DNA of 64,000 nt, taken from positions 3,968,001-4,032,000 of the forward strand of contig NZ_JQLI01000008.1 of the NCBI RefSeq assembly GCF_000744095.1. The letters are read 5' to 3'. The notes beneath the pieces are model-generated. The model was not told where the DNA came from. It made no database searches and saw only the letters and a program-made list of their open reading frames with translations. Each line of letters starts with the position of its first letter. Position 1 is the stretch's first letter. Positions 34,292-43,421 of this stretch are shown here, piece after piece. Both the position numbers and the translations under genes were made by a program. This DNA comes from Cupriavidus necator A5-1. Lineage in GTDB: Bacteria; Pseudomonadota; Gammaproteobacteria; Burkholderiales; Burkholderiaceae.

Positions 34292-35107
34292 TCAGCGGGA
34301 CTCGACGAACTCCAGTACCGTCGCCAGCATGCCGCGCAGCGTCGGCTGCAGCGCGCTTGCGCGTGCTTCGTCATAGGCGAACGGATAGGTTTCGCTCATA
34401 TACGCGCACTGCGACAGTTCGAGCTGCACCGCATGCACACCGTCCTGCGGCTTTCCATACTGGCGCGTAATGTAGCCGCCCTTGAAGCGGCCGTTCAGCA
34501 CCGCGGTATGGCCCGGCACCGCGCTGGCCTGCTCCAGCAACTGGTTCGCCAGCGTGGCATCGCAGCTGTCGCCGTTGGCCGTGCCGAGGTTGAAGTCCGG
34601 CAGCCTGCCTTCGAAGAAGCGCGGCAATATCGAGCGGATCGAATGCGCGTCCCACAACGCGATGGTGCCGTGTTCCGCCTTTAGTCGGGCCATTTCGGCA
34701 GCGAGCGCTTCGTGGTACGGACGCCAGATCGCATCGCGGCGCGCGGCGATCTCCGCATCGTCGGGGCCGTTGCTGCCGTCGGCGTACACCGGCGTCTTGT
34801 CGAAGGTATCGACCGGGCACAGGCCGGTGGTGTCCTGGCCGGGGTACAGGTTGGCGTTATCGGGCGGGCGGTTCAGGTCGACCACGTAGCGCGAGTGCGT
34901 GGCGGCCAGCACCGATGCGCCCAGCTCGCGCGCAAAGTCGTAGAGGCGTTCCAGGTGCCAGTCGGTATCGGGCACGGTGCGGGCGTCGGCGGTCAGCCGT
35001 TGCGAAACCGAAGCCGGCAGGTGCGTGCCGACATGCGGCATCGATACCAGCAGCGGGCGCGTGCCACGGTGCAGGGTGAAGGCGGGGGTATCGGTGGAGA
35101 AGGACAT
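34292..35107 (-). CDS. hutG: N-formylglutamate deformylase
   Basis: HutG hydrolyses N-formylglutamate to glutamate and formate, the last step of the five-step histidine pathway. The 271-residue product has the FGase-family motifs SMPHVGTHLP, ADARTVPDTDWHLERLYDF, YVVDLNRPPDN and LWDAHSIRS, with His and Asp metal ligands. It is the last gene of the hut cluster, 33 bp after hutF, and converges with the SMP-30 gene. Confidence 0.95.
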   Translation of the reverse strand: MSFSTDTPAFTLHRGTRPLLVSMPHVGTHLPASVSQRLTADARTVPDTDWHLERLYDFARELGASVLAATHSRYVVDLNRPPDNANLYPGQDTTGLCPVDTFDKTPVYADGSNGPDDAEIAARRDAIWRPYHEALAAEMARLKAEHGTIALWDAHSIRSILPRFFEGRLPDFNLGTANGDSCDATLANQLLEQASAVPGHTAVLNGRFKGGYITRQYGKPQDGVHAVQLELSQCAYMSETYPFAYDEARASALQPTLRGMLATVLEFVESR

Positions 35108-35140
35108 GGTCTTTGCAATGCAGTGGGCATGTGCCCGGTT

Positions 35141-36547
35141 TCAGTCGGCCATCAGGCTGGCGCGGGCCGCGATGAAGAGCCGGCCCGTATCGGCCTGCAG
35201 CGGATGCGCGCCATGCTGCACGCGGCTGCGGCCGGCGGTGCGGACATCCGCTAGTGTCTCATGACCGTGGTTGGCGAACACATGGTTGGCGAGCGCCTGC
35301 GCGCCGTCGAGCCCGGCCAGCGCGGGATGCGCGCCGTCCAGCACGACGAAATCCGCCTGCTGGCCCGTTGCCAGTCCGCTTACGGCGCGGCCGCTGGCGC
35401 GTGCGCCGCCGGCCACGGCTTCCAGATACAAGCGGTCGGCCACCTGCGCATGGGTGTCGGATGCCAGCACGTTGCGCCGCTGCAGTCCCAGCCGCTGGCC
35501 GTACTCGAACAGGCGCAGTTCCTCGGCCACGCTGACGCTCGCGTGACTGTCGGAGCCGATGCCCCATGCACCGTGCTGCGCGAGGTAAGGCGCGGCCTCG
35601 AACACGCCGTCGCCCAGGTTGGCCTCGGTGGTCGGGCAGATGCCGGCCACTGCGCCGCTGTGCGCGAGGCGCCGGCGTTCGTCCCAGTCCATATGGGTCG
35701 CATGCACCAGGCACCAGCGCGCGTCGACCTCGACATGGTCGAACAGCCAGGTGACCGGGCGCGTGCCAGACCACGCGATGCAATCGTCGACTTCGCGCTG
35801 CTGCTCGGCGATGTGGATATGGAGGGGGGCCTGCGGGTCGATGGCCTTCAGGCCCGCCAGCGCATGCGCCAGGCTGTCTTCCGGTACCGCGCGCAGCGAA
35901 TGCGGTGCCAGCCCGATTCGGGCGCCGGACTGCGCGCATACGGGCGCGAGGCGCTCCAGCAGGCGCAGCATCGCGTCGGTGTCGTGCAGGAAGCGGCGCT
36001 GCTCCACCAGCGGTGGCTTGCCCCCAAAGCCAGCGGTCTGGTACAGCACCGGCAGCAGCGTCATGCCGATGCCGGTGCGCTGCGCCGCGCGCAGCAGCCG
36101 CAGCGACATCTCGGCGGCGTCGGCATAGGGCTTGCCGTCGGCATCGTGATGCACGTAGTGGAACTCGCACACGCTGGTGTAGCCGGCGCGCAGCATCTCG
36201 ATATAAAGCTGCGTGGCGATCGCTTCCAGAGTGTCTGGCGACAAACGTTGCGCAAAGCGGTACATCAGCGTGCGCCAGCTCCAGAACGAGTCGGCGCCGG
36301 CCGGGTCGTCGCCCTGCGGACGGCTGCGGTATTCAGTGAGTCCGGCAAAGCCGCGCTGGAAGGCGTGCGAATGCAGGTTGGGCATGCCGGGCAGCACCGG
36401 GCCGACGGCGCGCGGCACCTCGGCCGCAGGCGAGGCGTCGGGCTGCACGGTGGTGAAGCGGCCCTGGTCATCCCATGCGAGCAGCACATCGCGCGCCCAG
36501 CCGGACGGCAGCAGCGCATGGGGTGCGAGGAGTTGCGTAGCGCTCAT
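35141..36547 (-). CDS. hutF: formimidoylglutamate deiminase
   Basis: HutF deiminates formimidoylglutamate to N-formylglutamate and ammonia, which HutG then uses. The 468-residue amidohydrolase has the metal-binding NLHSHAFQRG, the catalytic region HIHIAEQQREVDDC, VHATHMDW and GIGSDSHASVS. The start MSATQLLAPH overlaps the hutI stop by four bases; the frame runs 78 codons further into hutI, but that stretch is a shadow. Having HutF and HutG, rather than formiminoglutamase, marks the formyl-glutamate branch of the pathway. Confidence 0.95.
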   Translation of the reverse strand: MSATQLLAPHALLPSGWARDVLLAWDDQGRFTTVQPDASPAAEVPRAVGPVLPGMPNLHSHAFQRGFAGLTEYRSRPQGDDPAGADSFWSWRTLMYRFAQRLSPDTLEAIATQLYIEMLRAGYTSVCEFHYVHHDADGKPYADAAEMSLRLLRAAQRTGIGMTLLPVLYQTAGFGGKPPLVEQRRFLHDTDAMLRLLERLAPVCAQSGARIGLAPHSLRAVPEDSLAHALAGLKAIDPQAPLHIHIAEQQREVDDCIAWSGTRPVTWLFDHVEVDARWCLVHATHMDWDERRRLAHSGAVAGICPTTEANLGDGVFEAAPYLAQHGAWGIGSDSHASVSVAEELRLFEYGQRLGLQRRNVLASDTHAQVADRLYLEAVAGGARASGRAVSGLATGQQADFVVLDGAHPALAGLDGAQALANHVFANHGHETLADVRTAGRSRVQHGAHPLQADTGRLFIAARASLMAD

Positions 36548-37800
36548 GCCGATGCGCCTCCGTGTGCGTGATAGACGCGGCCCTGCCGCACCACCGTGGC
36601 CACCGGGTTGCGGCCGAACCAGTAGGCCAGTTCGGCGGGCGAATCGATGCTCCACAACGCGAAGTCGGCAACGCGCCCTGCTTCGAGCTTGCCGTGCCGG
36701 TCGGCGGCGCCCAGCGCGCGTGCCGCGTGCGCGGTCACGCCGGCGAGCGCTTCGGGCACGGTCAGCCGGAACAGCGTGCAAGCCATATTCATCATCAGCA
36801 GCAGCGACGTCACCGGCGACGTGCCCGGGTTGTGGTCGGTCGAGATCGCCATCGGCACGCCATACTGGCGCAGCAGCGCGATCGGCGGCAGGTTGGTGTC
36901 GCGCAGGAAGTAGTAGGCGCCGGGCAGCAGCACCGCGACCGTGCCGGCTTCAGCCATCGCCGCAACGCCGGCTTCATCGAGATGCTCGAGATGATCGGCG
37001 GACAAGGCGCGATGGCGCGCGGCCAGTGCGGCACCGCCGAGGTTGCTCAGTTGCTCGGCATGCAGCTTGACGCGCAGCCCGTGGCGTGCGGCGGCATCGA
37101 AGACGCGTTCGGTCTGGGCGATCGAGAAGCCGATCGACTCGCAGAAGGCATCCACCGCGTCGACCAACCCCTCTTCTGCCAGTGCCGGCAGCATGGTGTT
37201 GCAGACCAGGTCGATGTAGTCGTCGGCACGGCCCGCATACTCGGGCGGCAATGCATGCGCGCCGAGGAACGTGGTGTGGACAGAGACACCGAACTGCTCG
37301 CCCAGCCGCCGCGCCACGCGCAACTGCTTGCGCTCGGCTTCGACGCTCAGGCCGTAGCCCGACTTGATCTCGAGCGCGGTCACGCCCTCGTCCAGAAGCG
37401 GCTGCAGGCGCGCGGCGGCCTGTGCGAACAGCGTGTCTTCGTCGGCGGCGCGGGTGGCGCGCACGGTGGAAACGATGCCGCCGCCTGCGCGCGCGATTTC
37501 TTCGTAGCCGGCGCCGGCAAGGCGCATCGCGAATTCATCGGCGCGCTGGCCGCCGTAGACCAGGTGGGTATGGCAGTCGACCAGGCCAGGCGTAATCCAG
37601 GCCCCGTTGGCGTCATGACGCGGCAAGCCGCGGTATGCATCCGGCATCTCGGCGGCAACGCCCAGCCACGCAATACGCCCCTGCTCGACAACCAGCGCGG
37701 CATCGCGGATCGCCTGCGCGGGATCGGCATCCGGCAGCAGGTGGCAGTTGTGCCAGACGCCGTCTGCGCTGGGGGCAGACGATACAGAGTTCAGCGTCAT
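36544..37800 (-). CDS. hutI: imidazolonepropionase
   Basis: HutI opens 4-imidazolone-5-propionate to formimidoylglutamate. The 418-residue amidohydrolase has PGLVDCHTHLVYGGQRADEF with the metal-binding His pair, EIKSGYGLS, LKLHAEQLSN and ISTDHNPGTSPV. It overlaps hutD and hutF by four bases each (ATGA), showing tight translational coupling. Confidence 0.96.
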   Translation of the reverse strand: MTLNSVSSAPSADGVWHNCHLLPDADPAQAIRDAALVVEQGRIAWLGVAAEMPDAYRGLPRHDANGAWITPGLVDCHTHLVYGGQRADEFAMRLAGAGYEEIARAGGGIVSTVRATRAADEDTLFAQAAARLQPLLDEGVTALEIKSGYGLSVEAERKQLRVARRLGEQFGVSVHTTFLGAHALPPEYAGRADDYIDLVCNTMLPALAEEGLVDAVDAFCESIGFSIAQTERVFDAAARHGLRVKLHAEQLSNLGGAALAARHRALSADHLEHLDEAGVAAMAEAGTVAVLLPGAYYFLRDTNLPPIALLRQYGVPMAISTDHNPGTSPVTSLLLMMNMACTLFRLTVPEALAGVTAHAARALGAADRHGKLEAGRVADFALWSIDSPAELAYWFGRNPVATVVRQGRVYHAHGGASA

Positions 37801-38399
37801 TGGCCCGGCTCCGTTTCAAGGGTGACGCAAAGACACAGCGCGCCATCACCCACAGCTTCAAGCGATTGCTGCGACGGGGTCCCGGCGGCGACAAACAGCG
37901 CCCCTTCGCCCGCCTGCAGCGACACACTGGCGTCCTGCGCCTGCCAGGCGCCGCTGACGGCAAACAGGCAGACCGTATGGTCGCCAGTGCTGACCGCAAA
38001 CCGCTGGCGGAAAGCATCGACACGCGCGCGGCAGCGGCCGCGACGCGTCATCACATTGAAGTCGCGCGTCGCGCCATCGAGCAGCGCTGCCTGCAGGCCG
38101 GTGTCGCCGGAGAAAGCAAACGGCTCGCCCGGCTGCACGAGCCGATGGCTGAAGCTGCCGTCATCGGCGGCAAGCGTCACGCCGGCGCCTTCGAGCAACA
38201 CGATCTGGCGGTCGATTCCGGGGAAGGGCGAGAACGGCCCATCCGCTTCGATATCGGCCACGCTCAGCCGCCACACGAAGTCATCCATGCCGGCGCCGGC
38301 CGGCCACACCGCGATCTCGCGCGTGTTGCCGCCGCCGTTCTTCCAACGCGTTGGGGCGAGCTCATCCAGCGCAAAGCGCTGTGGCAGGGTCGCGCTCAT
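37797..38399 (-). CDS. hutD: HutD family protein
   Basis: A 200-residue bicupin-like protein of the HutD (Ves) family. In pseudomonads HutD is thought to limit over-induction of the hut operon, perhaps by binding formyl-glutamate or urocanate. Visible motifs are TRWKNGGGNTREIAVWP, WRLSVADIEADGPFSPFPG and FRQRFAVSTGDHTVCLF. The start MSATLPQRF overlaps the end of hutU by four bases; the frame extends 15 codons upstream into hutU. Confidence 0.9.
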   Translation of the reverse strand: MSATLPQRFALDELAPTRWKNGGGNTREIAVWPAGAGMDDFVWRLSVADIEADGPFSPFPGIDRQIVLLEGAGVTLAADDGSFSHRLVQPGEPFAFSGDTGLQAALLDGATRDFNVMTRRGRCRARVDAFRQRFAVSTGDHTVCLFAVSGAWQAQDASVSLQAGEGALFVAAGTPSQQSLEAVGDGALCLCVTLETEPGQ

Positions 38400-40096
38400 A
38401 CGCCCTTCACCATCGGCAGGTTGAGGCCCTTCTCGTGCGCGCATTCGATGGCAAGGTCATAGCCCGCGTCCGCATGGCGCATCACGCCGGTGGCCGGGTC
38501 GTTCCACAGCACGCGTTCGATGCGCTTGGCAGCGGCGTCGGTGCCGTCGCACACGATCACAACGCCCGCGTGCTGCGAGAAGCCCATGCCCACGCCACCA
38601 CCGTGGTGCAGGCTAACCCACGTCGCACCACCAGCAGTGTTGAGCAGTGCGTTGAGCAGCGGCCAGTCCGAAACCGCATCCGAGCCGTCGCGCATCGCTT
38701 CGGTCTCGCGGTTGGGCGAAGCCACCGAGCCGCAGTCCAGGTGGTCGCGGCCGATCACCACCGGCGCCTTCAGCTCACCGGACTTCACCATCTCGTTGAA
38801 GGCCAGCCCGGCGCGGTGGCGCTCGTCCAGCCCCACCCAGCAGATGCGCGCCGGCAGGCCCTGGAAGGCGATGCGGTCATACGCCATGTCGAGCCAGCGG
38901 TGCAGGTGCTTGTCCTCGGGGAACAGCTCCTTCATCTTGGCGTCGGTCTTGTAGATATCCTCCGGGTCGCCCGACAGCGCCACCCAGCGGAACGGGCCCT
39001 TGCCGCGGCAGAACAGCGGGCGGATATAGGCCGGCACGAAGCCCGGGAAATCGAAGGCGTTCTTCACACCTTCGTCGAACGCGACCTGGCGGATATTGTT
39101 GCCGTAGTCGACCGTCGGCACGCCCATCTTCTGGAAGTCGAGCATGGCCTGCACGTGCTTGACGATCGACGGGCGCGCTGCGGCTTCCACCGACTTGGGA
39201 TCCTGCTTGCGCGCGTGCTCCCACTGCTCGACGGTCCAGCCTTCCGGCAGGTAGCCGTTGACCAGGTCGTGCGCCGACGTCTGGTCGGTGACGATATCCG
39301 GGCGCATGCCGCCGGCCTGCGCGCGCTTGACCAGCTCCGGCACGATCTCCGCGGCGTTGCCGAGCAGGCCGACCGAGATCGCTTCCTTCTTCTGCGTGGC
39401 CTCGGCGATCATCGCCAGGGCTTCATCGAGCGTGGTGGCCTTCTTGTCGACGTAGCGCGTGCGCAGGCGGAAGTCGATGCGCGACTCCTGGCACTCGATC
39501 GCCAGCACGCAGGCGCCGGCGAGCACACCCGCCAGCGGCTGAGCGCCGCCCATGCCGCCCAGGCCTGCGGTCAGGATCCACTTGCCCGACAGATCGCCGT
39601 TGTAGTGCTGGCGGCCGGCCTCGACGAAGGTCTCATAGGTGCCCTGAACGATGCCCTGCGTGCCAATGTAGATCCACGAGCCGGCGGTCATTTGCCCGTA
39701 CATCATCAGGCCGGCACGGTCGAGTTCGTTGAACTTGTCCCAGTTGGCCCAGTGTGGCACCAGGTTGGAGTTGGCGATCAGCACGCGCGGTGCGTCGGCA
39801 TGCGTGCGGAACACGCCGACCGGCTTGCCCGACTGCACCAGCAGCGACTCGTCCTCGCCCAGGCGGCGCAGGCTGTCCAGGATCGCGTCGAAGCATTCCC
39901 AGTTGCGCGCAGCCTTGCCGATGCCGCCGTACACCACCAGGTCCTGCGGGCGCTCGGCCACGTCGGGATCGAGGTTGTTCTGGATCATGCGGTAGGCGGC
40001 TTCGATCAGCCAGTTCTTGCAGTGCAGCTGGCTGCCGCGTGGGGCGCGGATCTCGCGCTGGCCGCGCTGGATGAATTGGGTTTCGTTGGCGTTCAT
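38396..40096 (-). CDS. hutU: urocanate hydratase
   Basis: Urocanase converts urocanate to imidazolonepropionate with a tightly bound NAD. The 566-residue product has the NAD and active-site motifs ANSNLVPHWANW, ILTAGLGGMGGAQPLA, GLPARICWVGL and VSLHHGGGVGMGFSQHAG. GAAGGAG precedes the chosen ATG; the frame extends 49 codons upstream through a repeat hairpin that is not coding. It is separated from hutH by 143 bp containing that hairpin. Confidence 0.97.
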   Translation of the reverse strand: MNANETQFIQRGQREIRAPRGSQLHCKNWLIEAAYRMIQNNLDPDVAERPQDLVVYGGIGKAARNWECFDAILDSLRRLGEDESLLVQSGKPVGVFRTHADAPRVLIANSNLVPHWANWDKFNELDRAGLMMYGQMTAGSWIYIGTQGIVQGTYETFVEAGRQHYNGDLSGKWILTAGLGGMGGAQPLAGVLAGACVLAIECQESRIDFRLRTRYVDKKATTLDEALAMIAEATQKKEAISVGLLGNAAEIVPELVKRAQAGGMRPDIVTDQTSAHDLVNGYLPEGWTVEQWEHARKQDPKSVEAAARPSIVKHVQAMLDFQKMGVPTVDYGNNIRQVAFDEGVKNAFDFPGFVPAYIRPLFCRGKGPFRWVALSGDPEDIYKTDAKMKELFPEDKHLHRWLDMAYDRIAFQGLPARICWVGLDERHRAGLAFNEMVKSGELKAPVVIGRDHLDCGSVASPNRETEAMRDGSDAVSDWPLLNALLNTAGGATWVSLHHGGGVGMGFSQHAGVVIVCDGTDAAAKRIERVLWNDPATGVMRHADAGYDLAIECAHEKGLNLPMVKGV

Positions 40097-40179
40097 GTGT
40101 TGTTCTCCTTCGATGGCGCTTGTGGCGCGATCAATTCGGTGTGGTGGGGCTTTGGATGCAGTCCCATTCGGACACGCCC

Positions 40180-40232
40180 GCCCTCTCCCCCGCCCCTCTC
40201 CCGCAGGCGGGAGAGGGGCCGGGGGAGAGGGC
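40180..40232. repeat. REP-like hairpin between hutH and hutU
   Basis: GCCCTCTCCCCCG and the following CCCCTCTCCCGC pair with GCGGGAGAGGGG and CCGGGGGAGAGGGC around an AG loop, giving a stem of about 25 bp with one bulged C. The GCCCTCTCCC core also occurs in the inverted pair at 49,266-49,411. Such intergenic GC-rich palindromes can attenuate or stabilise operon transcripts; here it separates hutH from hutU. Confidence 0.7.
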
Positions 40233-40239
40233 CGGCGCA

Positions 40240-41814
40240 TCAATTTGCGTTAGTCGGCAAAATTGCCCTCACCGCAGCGGGCCAGCCCGCGCCGGCATCG
40301 CCCTGCACCACCCACTGCTTCATCGCTTCAATATCCGGCGCCAGATAACGGTCGCCTTCGACAAAATCCACCCGCGCACGAATGCGCGCCAGTTCCTGCT
40401 CCACCAGCGGCGACGACTTCAGCGGACGATGGAACTCGATTCCCTGTGCGGCCGCCATCGCTTCAATGCCAACCACCACCGCCGTATTGGCCGCCATCTC
40501 GCCCAGCCGGCGTGCACCGTAAGTGGCCATCGACACATGGTCTTCCTGGTTCGCCGAAGTCGGCAGGCTGTCGACGCTGGACGGATGCGCCAGCGACTTG
40601 TTCTCGGAAGCCAGCGCGGCAGCGGTCACCTGCGCGATCATGAAGCCCGAGTTCAGCCCGCCCTCGCGCACCAGGAACGGCGGCAGGCCCGACAGCCCGG
40701 TATCGAGCAGCAGCGCCAGCCGGCGCTCGGAAATCGCGCCGATCTCGGCGATCGCCAGCGCGATGATGTCGGCGGCAAAGGCCACCGGCTCGGCGTGGAA
40801 ATTGCCGCCGGAAACCACATCGCCCTGCTCAGGGAACACCAGCGGGTTATCCGACGCGGCATTGGCCTCGATCTGCAGAATGCGCGCGGCGTGCTGCAGG
40901 TTGTCCAGGCACGCACCCATCACCTGCGGCTGGCAGCGGATCGAGTACGGGTCCTGCACGCGGCCGCAGGCCTTGTGCGAATCGACGATCTCGCTGCCGT
41001 CGAGCATTGCGCGCACGGCGCCGGCCACGGCGATCTGGCCGGCCTGGCCGCGGGCTTCATGGATGCGCGCATCGAACGGCTTGACCGAGCCCTTGATCGC
41101 CTCCAGCGACAGCGCACCCGCCACCAGCCCGGCGGCGAAGGCGTCTTCGGCGCCGAACAGGCCGGCCAGCGCCAGCGCGGTCGACACCTGGGTGCCGTTG
41201 AGCAATGCCAGGCCTTCCTTCGGGCCAAGTTCAAATGCTTTCAGGCCGGCATGAGCCAGGCCTTCTGCGGCCGGCACGCGCTTGCCGTCGACCAGCACGT
41301 CACCCACGCCGATCAGCGTGCACGACATATGCGCCAGCGGCGCCAGGTCGCCGGAGGCGCCCACCGAGCCCTTGGCCGGGATGCACGGCGTCACGCCGTG
41401 GTTCACCAACGCCAGCAGCGCCTCGATCAGTTCCGGCCGCACGCCCGAGTGGCCGCGCGCCAGGCTGACCGCCTTGGTCGCCAGGATCAAGCGCACGGTG
41501 TCTTCGGCCAGATCCGGGCCCGTGCCCACGCTGTGCGACAGCACCAGGTTGCGCTGCAGCTGCGCCAGCTTGTCGTGCGGGATGCGGCTCTGCGCCAGCT
41601 TGCCGAAGCCGGTGTTGATGCCGTAGACCACGGCGTCGGCGTCGATGATGTCCTGCACCGTGGCCTGCGCGGCGCGCACGCCGGCCCAGGCCGACTCGGC
41701 CATCGCCAGGCGCACCTCGCCGCGATAGGTGCGGCGCAGGTCGGCCAGGGTCACATGGCCCGGCTGCAGGGTCAGCACGGGGCGGGTAGCTTGGTCTTGT
41801 TGGCTGGCGCTCAT
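40240..41814 (-). CDS. hutH: histidine ammonia-lyase
   Basis: HutH removes ammonia from histidine to give urocanate, the first step and source of the pathway inducer. The 524-residue product has the Ala153-Ser-Gly triad in GSVGASGDLAPL, which self-cyclises to the MIO electrophile, along with YGINTGFG and the late SSANQEDHVSM-type motif (TSANQEDHVSMATYG). The start MSASQQDQATR lies 9 bp downstream of an operator candidate; the frame runs 64 codons further, but that includes the operator and is not coding. Confidence 0.97.
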   Translation of the reverse strand: MSASQQDQATRPVLTLQPGHVTLADLRRTYRGEVRLAMAESAWAGVRAAQATVQDIIDADAVVYGINTGFGKLAQSRIPHDKLAQLQRNLVLSHSVGTGPDLAEDTVRLILATKAVSLARGHSGVRPELIEALLALVNHGVTPCIPAKGSVGASGDLAPLAHMSCTLIGVGDVLVDGKRVPAAEGLAHAGLKAFELGPKEGLALLNGTQVSTALALAGLFGAEDAFAAGLVAGALSLEAIKGSVKPFDARIHEARGQAGQIAVAGAVRAMLDGSEIVDSHKACGRVQDPYSIRCQPQVMGACLDNLQHAARILQIEANAASDNPLVFPEQGDVVSGGNFHAEPVAFAADIIALAIAEIGAISERRLALLLDTGLSGLPPFLVREGGLNSGFMIAQVTAAALASENKSLAHPSSVDSLPTSANQEDHVSMATYGARRLGEMAANTAVVVGIEAMAAAQGIEFHRPLKSSPLVEQELARIRARVDFVEGDRYLAPDIEAMKQWVVQGDAGAGWPAAVRAILPTNAN

Positions 41815-41823
41815 TTGTATGTT

Positions 41824-41836
41824 CCTGTCTATACAG
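41824..41836. promoter_or_regulatory. HutC operator candidate upstream of hutH
   Basis: On the minus strand this reads CTGTATAGACAGG, a near-palindrome of the TGTATATACA type bound by HutC in other proteobacteria. It lies between hutC and hutH, 10 bp before the hutH start. Exactly the same 13 bases occur at 45,530-45,542. Confidence 0.65.
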
Positions 41837-41876
41837 CTTAGGTAAAAATTGAAGCGTTGGGCTGATTCTTGCGGAA

Positions 41877-42635
41877 TCAGCCGAAAGCGGGATTGCCGTC
41901 GGCGCGGAAGCGGCTGCCGAGGCGGTAGCGGTTGCCCGGATGCAGGCAGCGCACAAAGGTCACCGGCACGCCGTTGGTCCAGGTGCGGCGCGTCAGCATC
42001 AGGCAAGGTTGCGTGGGCGGCATTTCCAGCTGCGCGGCCTGCTCAGGCGTGGCGGCAATGGCATCGACTACATGCTCTACCTGATCGTAGGGCACATGGC
42101 GCAACAGGTATTCGCCGGGCTGGGTCTGGCTGAAGTCCTGGCCGATAAAGTCCGGGGCCACGCGCGGGTTGACGTAGCGGTCTTCCAGCTGCACCGGCAC
42201 GCCGTCCTCGCGATGCACGCAGACGGAGTGATACACCGATTCGCCGGTGCGCAGCTCCAGCGCGGCGGCCACCTCGATCGAGGCCGACACGCGCTCCACC
42301 AGGATCACGTCGCAGGCATAGTCATGCCCGCGCATGCGGATCTCGTCCTGCAGGTTGACCACGCTCAGCAGCGTGGACTGCGGCTTGTGCTCGGCGACAA
42401 AGGTGCCCACGCCGGCCACGCGCACCACCCGGCCCTGCTCCGACAGCTCGCGCAGCGCCCGGTTGACGGTCATGCGCGAGACGCCGAAGCGGTTCACCAG
42501 CTCCTGCTCCGACGGCACCCGGTCGCCCGGCTGCCACGCGCCGCTCTGGATCTGGCGGGCGATGTACTCCTTGACCTGCTGGTAGAGCGCGGTGGGAGAC
42601 GAAGGAGCGGAAGTGGGGCCGACTGCGTGGTTCAT
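41877..42635 (-). CDS. hutC: histidine utilisation repressor HutC
   Basis: HutC is a GntR-family repressor of hut genes, released by urocanate. The 252-residue product has the winged helix-turn-helix (VPSEQELVNRFGVSRMTVNRALREL) and the C-terminal UTRA effector domain (YHSVCVHREDGVPVQLEDRYVN, GEYLLRHVPYDQVEHVVDA). It is 62 bp upstream of hutH and just 6 bp after the ABC transporter ATPase gene, so it appears to be co-transcribed with the transporter. Confidence 0.95.
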   Translation of the reverse strand: MNHAVGPTSAPSSPTALYQQVKEYIARQIQSGAWQPGDRVPSEQELVNRFGVSRMTVNRALRELSEQGRVVRVAGVGTFVAEHKPQSTLLSVVNLQDEIRMRGHDYACDVILVERVSASIEVAAALELRTGESVYHSVCVHREDGVPVQLEDRYVNPRVAPDFIGQDFSQTQPGEYLLRHVPYDQVEHVVDAIAATPEQAAQLEMPPTQPCLMLTRRTWTNGVPVTFVRCLHPGNRYRLGSRFRADGNPAFG

Positions 42636-42641
42636 GTTGTT

Positions 42642-43421
42642 TCAGTACTCGGCCGCGGCCATGGCCTCGGCGCGGATCTCCTCCGTCAGGCGCGCCTTGA
42701 GCGCGGAAAACTCGGGAGAGGTCTTGATCGTGTAATGGCGCGGATGCGGGAAATCGACCGCGATCTCGCTCTTGATCCGACCCGGCCTGGCGGAAAACAC
42801 CGCCACCCGGTTGGCCATGAAGATGGCCTCGTCGATATCGTGGGTCACGAATAATACCGTCTTGCGCGAGGCTTCCCAGATGCCGAGCAGCAACTCCTGC
42901 ATCAGCACGCGGGTCTGGTTGTCGAGCGCGCCGAAGGGCTCGTCGAGCAAAAGGATCTTGGGATCGTTGGCCAGCGCCCGCGCGATCGCGGTGCGCTGCT
43001 GCATGCCGCCAGAGAGCTGCTTCGGGTAGTGGTGCTCGAAGCCGCGCAGGCCGACGCGCTGCATGAAGAAGTCGCTGCGCTCCTTCTGCTCCGCCGCGCT
43101 CATGCCGCGCTCGCGCAGGCCGAAGCGCACGTTCTGCTCGATCGTCAGCCACGGGAACAGCGTGTACGACTGGAACACCATGCCGCGGTCGGCACCGGGT
43201 GCGGACACCGGCTGGCCGTCCAGCAGCACGCGGCCGCTGGTGGGCGTGTCGAGCCCCGCCACGATGCGCAGCAGCGTGGACTTGCCGCAGCCCGAAGGCC
43301 CGAGGATGGTGACGAAGTCGTTGTCGCGGACCTCGAAGTCGACCGGCTGCAGTGCCAGGGTCTGGCCGCCGCGCGGGTTGGCGAAGGTGCGCGAGACCTG
43401 CTGGATGGACAGTGCGCTCAT
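42642..43421 (-). CDS. ABC transporter ATP-binding protein, NitT/TauT type (hut-linked)
   Basis: A 259-residue ATPase. Walker A is GPSGCGKST, the signature is LSGGMQQR, Walker B is ILLLDEPFGALD, and the switch His is VTHDIDEA. It resembles SsuB/TauB-type ATPases. The start MSALSIQQVS overlaps the permease gene stop by four bases. The genetic link to hutC and to HutC-type operator sites suggests uptake of histidine, urocanate or a related imidazole, not a sulfonate (inference). Confidence 0.92.
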   Translation of the reverse strand: MSALSIQQVSRTFANPRGGQTLALQPVDFEVRDNDFVTILGPSGCGKSTLLRIVAGLDTPTSGRVLLDGQPVSAPGADRGMVFQSYTLFPWLTIEQNVRFGLRERGMSAAEQKERSDFFMQRVGLRGFEHHYPKQLSGGMQQRTAIARALANDPKILLLDEPFGALDNQTRVLMQELLLGIWEASRKTVLFVTHDIDEAIFMANRVAVFSARPGRIKSEIAVDFPHPRHYTIKTSPEFSALKARLTEEIRAEAMAAAEY